Below are positions 46,513 to 53,682 of a stretch of 64,000 bases of DNA, one piece after another. Within the stretch, counting starts at the first letter, position 1; the number at the start of each line of letters is the position of its first letter. Both the position numbers and the translations under genes were made by a program. This DNA is from Streptomyces griseus. Lineage in GTDB: Bacteria; Bdellovibrionota; Bdellovibrionia; Bdellovibrionales; Bdellovibrionaceae. The notes under the pieces are model-generated. The model saw only the letters and a program-made list of their open reading frames with translations, was not told where the DNA came from and did no database searches. The stretch lies in assembly GCA_943330705.2 (NCBI GenBank), contig CALQIT020000003.1:42506-106505 (forward strand), given 5' to 3'.

Positions 46513-47561
46513 GCAACATACAAAAAGCCGTTGTTCGTGAAAGACGAATTAAACTAATTTTTCTTTTAAGTGGAATGCTGACTTTGTTTTTGACTGTGAC
46601 TCAGACCAAAAACCTATTGGTCTCGGTGTTGCTGGCCTTTGTTGGGTACTATTTACTTGCTCCGGCAGTTGATTTTCTAGAAAGAAAGGGTTTGTCGCGA
46701 ACTTTTGCTACGGCTGTCCCTTTTCTTTTTGTCATCGTGACAATGACGGTGCTTGGGCAAATTTTTATTCCAGTATTGATTGAACAGTTTTCTGGATTTC
46801 AGGGCAAGTTGCCTCAATATGCCGATGCAGCCAGTAAATTACTAATGCAGTTTGAACTTAAGGCCTCGGCTTATCTTTCGCCGATTTCTTCGTTTGATCT
46901 GCGTGGGCAAATTGAGCCCAGCATTTCTTTGTGGACAAAATCGCTGTTTGAACAACTTCCGCAGTATTTATCAAGCTCTTTGACGGTCTTGCTGCTTTCC
47001 CCGTTCCTGGCCTTTTTTATATTGGTTGATGGCCGTGATTTTTTGCGAAAAGCATTGGCCCTGGTGCCGAATAATCTATTTGAACTTGCCCTGAACTTGA
47101 ATCATCAAGTGAGCTCGCAAATGGGTGGCTTCATCCGCGCCCGCCTGTTGGAAAGTATCATTGTCAGTATTTGTATCTGGCTAGGTCTTTTTTCTTTGGG
47201 TTTTCCCTACAGCCTTGTTTTGGCAATCTTTGCTGGTGTGATGAACGTAATACCTTATTTGGGTCCTGTCTTTGGCGCCCTGCCAGCGGTTATCATTAGC
47301 TTCGCTAACGGCGGTAACTATCCGGATTTACTATTTATTTTAGCTATTTATGGCGGCGCTCAGGTTCTTGATACCGTCGTCATTGTGCCTTTTGTAGTCG
47401 CAAAAATTGTCAATCTTCATCCGGTGACGGTGGTGCTTGCCGTTCTTATCGGCTCGCAATTTATGGGTATTTTAGGGATGATCATTTCTATCCCAGTCTT
47501 CTCGGCGTTGAAAGTCTCAAGTATTGCCCTGTACCGCCATTTTACAGATTTTAGAGCCTAG
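46509..47561 (+). CDS. AI-2E family (PerM-like) membrane transporter
   Basis: 350 residues from ATG 46509, which overlaps the cNMP gene stop (ATGA); this fits the family start, while an in-frame ATG 26 codons earlier does not. About eight membrane helices with the conserved NVIPYLGPVFGALPAVII near 260-276 and the closing LHPVTVVLAVLIGSQFMGI. The operon link to a cyclic-nucleotide-binding protein suggests nucleotide control of transport. Paralogue of the gene at 17.7 kb. Confidence 0.9.
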   Translation: MSNIQKAVVRERRIKLIFLLSGMLTLFLTVTQTKNLLVSVLLAFVGYYLLAPAVDFLERKGLSRTFATAVPFLFVIVTMTVLGQIFIPVLIEQFSGFQGKLPQYADAASKLLMQFELKASAYLSPISSFDLRGQIEPSISLWTKSLFEQLPQYLSSSLTVLLLSPFLAFFILVDGRDFLRKALALVPNNLFELALNLNHQVSSQMGGFIRARLLESIIVSICIWLGLFSLGFPYSLVLAIFAGVMNVIPYLGPVFGALPAVIISFANGGNYPDLLFILAIYGGAQVLDTVVIVPFVVAKIVNLHPVTVVLAVLIGSQFMGILGMIISIPVFSALKVSSIALYRHFTDFRA

Positions 47562-47643
47562 GGCGGTCTCGTAGTTCTGTGACATAAAACGCCTTATTGA
47601 CTCGCTTTTGTGCGCGAACTAGACTCATTCAAAAAGGGTGAAG

Positions 47644-48372
47644 ATGCTTCGAGTCATACTTCTGTTCTCATTATTATCTTTTTTAATAGGCTGTTCATCG
47701 ACGGATAAAAAAGCCGACACTGCTGAAGGCGCTTACGCGATTGCGGAAGACTTTGCAAAAAATGACCGTTATGAAGAAGCCATTCGTCGCTATCAGGAAG
47801 TAAAAAATAAGTTTCCTTATAGCAAATATGCAACCATGGCCGAGCTTTCAATTGCCGATGCTTACTTCAAGCAAGACTCTTTTTCTGAAGCACAAGTGGC
47901 CTATCAGACATTTAAGGATTTACATCCAAAGCATGCACAAATTGACTATGTCACATATCGTCTTGGCTTAAGTTACTTTAGTCAGCTGCCCGAGTCGGTT
48001 GATCGGGACTTAACTTTGGCAGCCAATGCAATTGCAATTTTTGACGATGTCCTGCGGGAGTTTCCAAAATCGATTCATGTTCCCGACGCGAAAGAAAAAC
48101 GTGATAAGGCCCTGCAGATGCTGGCCGACAAGGAAATGTATATTGCAGATTTTTATTTCATCCGCGAAAAATTCGACAGTGCTCTTAATCGCTACGAGAG
48201 TTTAATCAAGAAGTACCCAAACGCAAGTCTCGAGGCAAAAGCGCTTTCAAGGGCTGCGGTGAGTGCGACAAAAGTTGGTGAACAAGACAAAGCACGAAAA
48301 TACGTTTCTGAGCTTGAGCGACGATTCCCAGGCTCTGCAGAAACGAACTTCGCAAAAAAGGAAGTACGCTAG
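47644..48372 (+). CDS. bamD: Outer-membrane assembly lipoprotein BamD
   Basis: 242 residues from ATG 47644 (AAAGGG upstream); a GTG two codons earlier is possible. Lipobox LIGC gives a lipidated cysteine near residue 17. Five TPR-like repeats follow with the BamD pattern (DRYEEAIRRYQEVKNKFPYS, then AYFKQDSFSEAQVAYQTFKD, RLGLSYFSQ, FDDVLREFPKS). Part of the BAM complex that folds outer-membrane barrels. Abuts a TPR gene that starts at its stop. Confidence 0.94.
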   Translation: MLRVILLFSLLSFLIGCSSTDKKADTAEGAYAIAEDFAKNDRYEEAIRRYQEVKNKFPYSKYATMAELSIADAYFKQDSFSEAQVAYQTFKDLHPKHAQIDYVTYRLGLSYFSQLPESVDRDLTLAANAIAIFDDVLREFPKSIHVPDAKEKRDKALQMLADKEMYIADFYFIREKFDSALNRYESLIKKYPNASLEAKALSRAAVSATKVGEQDKARKYVSELERRFPGSAETNFAKKEVR

Positions 48373-49085
48373 TGTTTGATGATATGATTGATGAAGCCAA
48401 GAAAGCGTTCATTGATGGCAATTACAAAGTTGCGGAACCCCTTTTGAACCAACTCATTTTACAGAGCGCTCGAAATCCAGAAATTTACCAAATGCTGGCA
48501 ACTATTTTCTATGATAAGGGTCAGTTCAACAAAGCTATTCGTACTTTTAAAAGAGCCTTAGAAATTGATCCAACCTACACCGATGCAAGTGTCGGTCTTT
48601 CTATTATTTTGAATGACCTTGGTCGTTATGAAGAAGGTAAAAAGATTTTCGAAGACGCAAAGTCTTTGTTAGATCGAAAACAGGGCAAGTTAGATCCACA
48701 CTTTGAAGAGCGAATTGCGGCCAAACATGAAGAACTTGCTGACCTATACTTTCAATGTAAACGCTATCCAGAATCACTAGAGCAGCTGACAAAAGCACAA
48801 AAGCTTTCGTCACGAAAGACGGATCTCTCTTTGCGTATTGCTGAATGTTTCGTACAAATGGGCGAGCCAGAAAAAGCGGTCCGTGATTTGATCAGTTTAT
48901 TGCGCGACTATCCTGGTTTCGCGCCGGCTCGACTAAAGCTTGGAATTATTCAATACAATATGAACAACTTGGCCGAGGCCACCGAGCAGTTTGAAAACGT
49001 CTTGGTTCTCGACCCTCATCACAGCGAAGCCAAGCGCTTATTACGAATGGCTCAGGCTGCAGGAATTACGACACTTCAACTTTAG
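48372..49085 (+). CDS. TPR-repeat protein of unknown role
   Basis: 237 residues, GTG start overlapping the bamD stop, with AAGGA about ten bases upstream. Five to six TPRs without signal peptide: ARNPEIYQMLATIFYDKGQF, ALEIDPTYTDASVGLSIILN, AIRTFKRALEID, then VLDPHHSEAKRLLRMAQ at the end. Cytoplasmic scaffold; position suggests a link to BamD or hpt but no specific function. Confidence 0.88.
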   Translation: MFDDMIDEAKKAFIDGNYKVAEPLLNQLILQSARNPEIYQMLATIFYDKGQFNKAIRTFKRALEIDPTYTDASVGLSIILNDLGRYEEGKKIFEDAKSLLDRKQGKLDPHFEERIAAKHEELADLYFQCKRYPESLEQLTKAQKLSSRKTDLSLRIAECFVQMGEPEKAVRDLISLLRDYPGFAPARLKLGIIQYNMNNLAEATEQFENVLVLDPHHSEAKRLLRMAQAAGITTLQL

Positions 49086-49094
49086 AGGTTTGCG

Positions 49095-49613
49095 ATGGCT
49101 CAAATTAAAATTGATATGCTTCCATTCATCACCCGGGATGAGATAAAAAAACTAGTCAAAGGACTAGCTAAGAAAATTGAATCCGACTATCACGGAAAAG
49201 AAATTGTTTTAATTTGCCCGCTGCGTGGATCGGTTCATTTTACAGCCGATTTAACCAGGGAAATTGAGTTGCCACAGCAGATCGATTTTGTACAGCTGCA
49301 AGCTGTTGAAAAAGGTGGCGCCATCAAAATTATAAAAGATATTAGTGTTAATATTGCTGGTAAACATGTCTTAATTGTTGAAGAAATTATCGACACTGGA
49401 CGAACCCTCAGTTTTTTACGCGATCGTTTGAAGGCGTCATCTCCAGCCAGCTTAAGAATTGTTGCTTTACTTGATAAACCAGCCCGTCGTGAACTTCCCA
49501 TTCGTCCAGATTATGTAGGTCGCACAATCGATGATCGTTTCGTTGTGGGATACGGTATGGATTCCGATGAATTAGGCCGCAATTATCAAGATATTTTCGT
49601 GATGAAGAACTAA
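49095..49613 (+). CDS. hpt: Hypoxanthine phosphoribosyltransferase
   Basis: 172 residues. The PRPP loop is VEEIIDTGRTLSFL (about 95-108), preceded by VLICPLRGSVHF-like N-terminal catalytic segment (LICPLRGS). FVVGYGMDSDE at about 149-159 matches the base-recognition end of Hpt. Salvages hypoxanthine or guanine to IMP or GMP. Normal bacterial length. Follows the TPR gene by nine bases. Confidence 0.95.
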   Translation: MAQIKIDMLPFITRDEIKKLVKGLAKKIESDYHGKEIVLICPLRGSVHFTADLTREIELPQQIDFVQLQAVEKGGAIKIIKDISVNIAGKHVLIVEEIIDTGRTLSFLRDRLKASSPASLRIVALLDKPARRELPIRPDYVGRTIDDRFVVGYGMDSDELGRNYQDIFVMKN

Positions 49614-49638
49614 ACTTTCAGCCCCGAGGTTTGAAACT

Positions 49639-49716
49639 GTGTTTTCGCGCCAACTCGTTGTTTTGTTTGTTTGTACGGTGATTGTGTTGTTCCTTGTGAA
49701 TGCTTTTGTCTCATAG
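49639..49716 (+). CDS. Possible 25-residue membrane microprotein
   Basis: GTG start with GAGG about ten bases upstream; encodes a short basic start (VFSRQ) and one hydrophobic helix (about residues 6-25). It sits in the hpt-flp gap and its stop codon falls in the loop of the terminator that follows, an arrangement sometimes seen in attenuation leaders. Short open frames of this size arise often by chance, so this is only a candidate. Confidence 0.3.
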   Translation: MFSRQLVVLFVCTVIVLFLVNAFVS

Positions 49717-49734
49717 TGAGACCTCTGTTTTTTT
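49708..49734 (+). terminator. Terminator after hpt
   Basis: GTCTCA-TAG-TGAGAC forms a six-pair stem, followed after a few bases by a run of seven T. It ends the hpt transcript before the pilus operon. Confidence 0.65.
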
Positions 49735-49781
49735 AATTAAGATCCCAACTGTTAAGTAAGGGCTATACACGCCTATCTAGG

Positions 49782-49798
49782 TGTCTACCAAGTAGACA
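49782..49798. promoter_or_regulatory. Operator-like inverted repeat upstream of the Flp pilin gene
   Basis: A perfect 7-3-7 palindrome, TGTCTAC-CAA-GTAGACA, lies about 79 bases before the pilin ATG. It could be a regulator site or part of a 5' leader hairpin. No promoter boxes could be assigned with confidence. Confidence 0.5.
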
Positions 49799-49876
49799 TT
49801 CCTATTTTATCCTTTCGAAAGTCTAAGGAAAAGTTAAAAATTAACCGATAGGTCATCACAGAGAGGGGGTCTTCTT

Positions 49877-50068
49877 ATGGCTAATGTAAAGTCATTTTTC
49901 GCAAGACTTTGGAAAGATGAGTCCGGTCAAGGAACAGCAGAGTACGTACTTTTGATCGCTATCGTTGTCGGCTTGGTGATCATGTTTAAAAGCAAGATCG
50001 TGACGCTGATCAAAGGTAAAACCGAAGAAATTGGTGCAGGCTTCGGCGAAGTCGGCGTCGATAAATAG
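49877..50068 (+). CDS. flp: Flp-family type IVb pilin
   Basis: 63 residues. The prepilin processing site is DESG-QGTAEYVLLI (cut after Gly17), with the required Glu at +5 and the Tyr at +6, followed by a hydrophobic helix to about residue 42. The C-terminal part is short and charged. Forms the thin Tad/Flp pilus fibre. AGAGGGGGTC precedes the ATG and would give strong translation, as expected for a major pilin. First gene of the tad cluster. Confidence 0.95.
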   Translation: MANVKSFFARLWKDESGQGTAEYVLLIAIVVGLVIMFKSKIVTLIKGKTEEIGAGFGEVGVDK

Positions 50069-50081
50069 AGGTTGATATCTC

Positions 50082-50267
50082 ATGACTGTCGAATACGTGC
50101 TTTTACTATCGTTGTTCGTTTTAGGAGTCATGAGCGTCATGATTAAAGGGCCACAAACGGCCTTTCGTGATTACGGCCCTAAGCTTGGTGCCAGGGTCGA
50201 GAAGCAATTAATCACTGGGGATGGATTTACTCGTGAGGGTAAGTCCCATAAATGGGAGACTGAATAA
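50082..50267 (+). CDS. Leaderless pilin-like minor subunit
   Basis: 61 residues. It starts MTVEYVLLLSLFVLGVM, which is the beginning of a mature Flp-like pilin, with Glu and Tyr next to a hydrophobic helix, but there is no leader peptide and no Gly-ending processing site; the codons upstream hit a stop almost at once. It would not be a normal substrate of the prepilin peptidase. Placed between the pilin and peptidase genes, it overlaps the latter by one base. Possible minor subunit or regulator; function unknown. Confidence 0.72.
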   Translation: MTVEYVLLLSLFVLGVMSVMIKGPQTAFRDYGPKLGARVEKQLITGDGFTREGKSHKWETE

Positions 50268-50770
50268 TGGTAGCGGCGGGGCCGATTGCCAAACTTGTGT
50301 GGGCCGGACTCATGTTGCTCTTAGGAGCAGTAGATGATATCCGTTCGCGCAAAGTTCACAATCGACTGATTGCTGGAATTTTTATTTCTTCCTTAATTGT
50401 GGTTATTATCGTCGACGGAAAAATCGGGCTTCTGGATTCTCTATTTTCCATTTTGACCGCGTTTATTTCTGTATTGCCGCTTTACCTGCTGAAGGCCCTT
50501 GGTGGCGGTGATGTAAAGCTATTCACCGCAGTTGCACCGCTTTTAAATTGGAAAGCCGTGCTTGTGATGTTGCTAGCTTCGTTAGTTTGGGGCGCCTTGC
50601 TGGGTCTGTTTCAGGTTCTACTTAAAGGTCAGGGAAAAGCCCTATTGCAAAATATGCTGGGCATTTTCTTGCGCAACAAACCACCTGAACAGAACCTGCA
50701 TAAGATCCCCTATACGATTGCACTTCTTTTTGGTTTTCTAACCAGCCTGAAGATTGCGGGTGAGCTATGA
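50267..50770 (+). CDS. tadV: Prepilin peptidase (TadV/CpaA, A24 family)
   Basis: 167 residues, five or so membrane helices. The catalytic GxGD motif is GGGDVKLF (about 83-90), and a first acidic residue lies in AVDDIRSRKV (about 23-32). Cleaves the leader from Flp prepilins at the inner membrane. It lacks the N-terminal methylase domain of PilD, as usual in Tad systems. GGGAG before the ATG; overlaps the next gene by four bases. Confidence 0.94.
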   Translation: MVAAGPIAKLVWAGLMLLLGAVDDIRSRKVHNRLIAGIFISSLIVVIIVDGKIGLLDSLFSILTAFISVLPLYLLKALGGGDVKLFTAVAPLLNWKAVLVMLLASLVWGALLGLFQVLLKGQGKALLQNMLGIFLRNKPPEQNLHKIPYTIALLFGFLTSLKIAGEL

Positions 50771-51069
50771 GTTTAGAGAATAGCCAATTGCCGATTCGAA
50801 AAGCCCCTTCCTTGCGCAGTCAAAGCGGGCAAATGATAGTGGAAACTGTGCTGTTGATTATGGTTTCACTTAGTATCACGGGACTTATAATTAAAGGACT
50901 TAAGCAGCAACAGTTTATCCAAAGTCTGGTTAGTAAACCCTGGGGTCTACTTTCTGGAATGATTCAATGTGGGGCCTGGGAAGCCTGCGGCGGCCAAGGT
51001 GCAAGTGCCGGGGTACATCCTGCGACCCGCAATAGAAATGTATCCTTAAATCCAAAGGAGTCACAATGA
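50767..51069 (+). CDS. Minor pilin/TadE-like protein
   Basis: 100 residues. A long 21-residue leader ends at SQSG, then QMIVETVLLIMVSLSITGLI with Glu at +5 and a single hydrophobic helix. The mature part is only about 79 residues, with two cysteines in CGAWEACGG. It fits a minor pilin/pseudopilin of the Tad system. Overlaps both neighbours by four bases. Confidence 0.82.
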   Translation: MSLENSQLPIRKAPSLRSQSGQMIVETVLLIMVSLSITGLIIKGLKQQQFIQSLVSKPWGLLSGMIQCGAWEACGGQGASAGVHPATRNRNVSLNPKESQ

Positions 51070-51683
51070 AAACCAATGCTGGTTTTGCAACTGTTGACTT
51101 CTTGTTCGCGATTATAATCGCATTTTCTTTAGTCGTTATTGTCTTTTCATTAACCTTTACTTTAAGCGTTGTGGAAGTTGCTCAGTATGTGGTTTTTTCT
51201 GCAGCCCGCGCCCAGTCTGCCGGTAATCTTGATCCCGAGGCGCAAGAAAAAGCAGCGCGAGCAAAATATGAAAAACTTGTTAATCATCCCGTGTTGAGAA
51301 CCGTGTTTCGTGGGCGCTTCTTTGACATTTCAGATTCCAAAAAGCTTGAAGTTAAATCGGGTTTGAATATAAACGGAAATTTTGATCAAGACTATCCAGC
51401 AAGTGGCTATGTCAATCGGCCAGTTTTTCAGGGTGTCCGTACCGAGCTGTTAGCAAAAATTTTAGAACTTAAAATTCCTTTTTTCGGAACAATCACAAAT
51501 GATGATGATGGCTTTCGCACCAAGGTGGTCGCGATTATTTTGCGCGAACCATCGATGAAAGAATGCACCGATTTCATGAAACAAAGAATGGAAGAACTGT
51601 GGCGTGCGGATGGTGGTCGTGCTGCCGAATTTCGTAGTTCCGGAAAGCGACCAGTTGTCGCGTGGGAGGACAACGGATGTTAA
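51066..51683 (+). CDS. TadE-like pseudopilin
   Basis: 205 residues. Leader ends at NAG, then FATVDFLFAIIIAFSLVVIV, with Asp in place of Glu at +5. A large soluble domain follows the helix and may be a tip or priming subunit. The Asp could still be handled by the peptidase. Overlaps the next gene by seven bases. Confidence 0.82.
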   Translation: MKTNAGFATVDFLFAIIIAFSLVVIVFSLTFTLSVVEVAQYVVFSAARAQSAGNLDPEAQEKAARAKYEKLVNHPVLRTVFRGRFFDISDSKKLEVKSGLNINGNFDQDYPASGYVNRPVFQGVRTELLAKILELKIPFFGTITNDDDGFRTKVVAIILREPSMKECTDFMKQRMEELWRADGGRAAEFRSSGKRPVVAWEDNGC

Positions 51684-52159
51684 AAAATAACCGCGGTCTT
51701 GCCATGATTGAAATACTTCCATTGTTGGTGGTGTTTATTTTGATGGTGAATTTTGCCTATGGATTTTTTGGTATTATTCACTCTGGTATTTTGAATTCCA
51801 TTGCTTCAAGAAACTACGCCTTTGAAACCTTTAGAAACCGAGCAAATGTAAACTACCTGCGCGATACGTTAGATAGTGATCAATCTATCTACTACGGCCG
51901 CATCGGTGTTCGCTATCACGGGACGATTAAAGAGCACCAACGGGCAGACGCCAAGTGGATTGTAACAACTCGTCCTTTAAAGTTTACGGATATTGGCAAT
52001 TCAAGTTCTGACGCCAAAGGGGTAGCAGAGCATGACAAATTGAAGATTATTCAAGAAGGTAAAAAGGCATCTGAAAGCGGCATTGAAGATGGAGTTAGCC
52101 CGGTCTGGGTTCGTGTTATTTATGGTATCTGTTTAAATGCAACATGTGGTGACAGTTAG
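51677..52159 (+). CDS. TadE-like pseudopilin
   Basis: 160 residues from ATG 51677 with GGGAGGA upstream (a GTG five codons earlier is less likely). Leader ends at NNRG, then LAMIEILPLLVVFILMVNFA with Glu at +5. The soluble part has one Cys pair near its end (GICLNATCGDS). Pairs with the preceding TadE-like protein; TadE/TadF-type subunits normally work as a pair. Confidence 0.83.
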   Translation: MLKNNRGLAMIEILPLLVVFILMVNFAYGFFGIIHSGILNSIASRNYAFETFRNRANVNYLRDTLDSDQSIYYGRIGVRYHGTIKEHQRADAKWIVTTRPLKFTDIGNSSSDAKGVAEHDKLKIIQEGKKASESGIEDGVSPVWVRVIYGICLNATCGDS

Positions 52160-52170
52160 AAAGGGTTTTT

Positions 52171-53067
52171 ATGGGTAACGAGTCGAGAACATTATACCTG
52201 TCACTGATTGCCGGTGTTGCCGCGGCCTTCATGCTTTACAGCTATTCGATGGAAAAACAGACTGAATACAATAATAAGTACGGAAAAATGCAGACCGTTG
52301 TTGTTGCTAAAGTTGATATCAAAGAAATGGAAACAATCAATATTACAATGTTAGACACAATTGCGAAACCCACTGACTTTGTCGAGCCCGGTGTTCTAAA
52401 GGATGCCGAGTTAGCCGTAGGTCAGGTGACAGCGACACCGATTAAAAAGGGTGAACAAATTCTTTCGACTAAACTTTTACAGCCAGGACCGGATACTGGC
52501 ATTTCTTTGCAAGTGGCCCCGCAACGACGGGCTGTCACTTTGCCAGTGGATGAAATTCGTGGGGTTGCGAAACTTATTCGTCCCGGTGACCGGGTCGATA
52601 TTTATGCCGCCGTGGACAGTGGCCGTGGCAGCGCACAAAAGCGTGAAGTGATGATGCTGATGCAGGATGTAGTGGTTCTGGCGACAGGAATCAACGTGGT
52701 TAACAACATTCCCCGATCGTTTGAAATCGATGCCAACTCTAAAAATGTGGTGCAGACCACATTAACTGGTGACACAAAGTATACCTCACTAACTATTGAG
52801 GCCTCGCCAAAAGAAGCTCAAGATTTAATCTATATTATGGCGACAGCACCTGGAAATTTATTTTTTACTTTGCGTAATCCGAACGACCGGCTAGTGCCGC
52901 CAAGAATTCCGGCCTCGTCTGCAGAAACAATTCTCGGTCGTCCAGTTGTGAATCTAGACAATCCAATGCCATATGTCGCAGCGCCAATGCCACCGCAGCC
53001 AGCCTTAAGAGCGGCACCTGCGCCAGTGTTACCGGCAAAGCGACCAGGTGGGTTTAAACCGTTATAA
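52171..53067 (+). CDS. cpaB: Tad pilus assembly protein CpaB (RcpC)
   Basis: 298 residues. N-terminal membrane helix (about 7-24), an SAF domain (about 40-105: VVVAKVDIKEMETINITMLD, then VGQVTATPIKKGE), and an RcpC domain with QRRAVTLPVDEIRGVAKLIR and PGDRVDIYAAVD. The last 45 residues are Pro/Ala-rich. A periplasmic component next to the secretin. GAAAGGG before the ATG. Normal length and context. Confidence 0.94.
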   Translation: MGNESRTLYLSLIAGVAAAFMLYSYSMEKQTEYNNKYGKMQTVVVAKVDIKEMETINITMLDTIAKPTDFVEPGVLKDAELAVGQVTATPIKKGEQILSTKLLQPGPDTGISLQVAPQRRAVTLPVDEIRGVAKLIRPGDRVDIYAAVDSGRGSAQKREVMMLMQDVVVLATGINVVNNIPRSFEIDANSKNVVQTTLTGDTKYTSLTIEASPKEAQDLIYIMATAPGNLFFTLRNPNDRLVPPRIPASSAETILGRPVVNLDNPMPYVAAPMPPQPALRAAPAPVLPAKRPGGFKPL

Positions 53068-53086
53068 AAATGAAGTGGGGGATAGT

Positions 53087-53632
53087 ATGCGAAAACTAAA
53101 GCACGTGTCGATCAAGCAAATCATTCTCATCTTGTTGCTGCTTACTTTTTCAAAGCCAGGCTATTCCTGCGAGAACGCTGTTACGGGTGATAGAAAAGAC
53201 AAAATTCATGCTGTGGCAAAAAGAATTCGAACGCTATTGTCCGGAATCAATGGAATTGAAGTCTGTATCATTGAAAATCGGGTTAACGTCAGCGGACAAG
53301 TTGAATTGCCAAGGGATCAAAATCAGATCTTGTCGGTTGTTCGCGGCTACGAGTTTGCAGTCGACGCCAATGTTGATGTGTCACCTGATTCCATGAAAAA
53401 GATAGCTGCTTCAATTTCAAAAGATATCAACAATCCTGAAATTCAAGTCGTTGCTAAAAATAGAAAAATTGTTTTACAGGGTTTGGTTGTCAGCGAAGAT
53501 GAAAAATTAAGGGCGGAAGTCATCGCTAAGGTTTACATTCCACCAGCTTTAACTGAGCTGGCTATCGATCCACGCAAGCCCGCCAACTTTGGGCAGACTG
53601 GAATCGTGAATTTAATTGATATTAAAGAATAG
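53087..53632 (+). CDS. Stand-alone secretin N-domain paralogue
   Basis: 181 residues from ATG 53087 (GGGGGATA upstream). Signal peptide about 1-27. The mature part, about 35-175, matches the N-terminal half of the following secretin almost segment by segment: IRTLLSGINGIEVCIIENRV, SKDINNPEIQVVAKNRKIVL, SEDEKLRAEVIAKVYIPPAL, and NLIDIKE. It has no secretin (beta-barrel) domain. It looks like a partial duplication of cpaC retained between cpaB and cpaC; perhaps it makes a periplasmic ring or caps the secretin. Gap of 19 bases from cpaB. Confidence 0.82.
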   Translation: MRKLKHVSIKQIILILLLLTFSKPGYSCENAVTGDRKDKIHAVAKRIRTLLSGINGIEVCIIENRVNVSGQVELPRDQNQILSVVRGYEFAVDANVDVSPDSMKKIAASISKDINNPEIQVVAKNRKIVLQGLVVSEDEKLRAEVIAKVYIPPALTELAIDPRKPANFGQTGIVNLIDIKE

Positions 53633-53682
53633 CTTCTAGGTAATCACGTTCGGATCGGGTGCGGAGCGCAAAAGGGGGAGTG

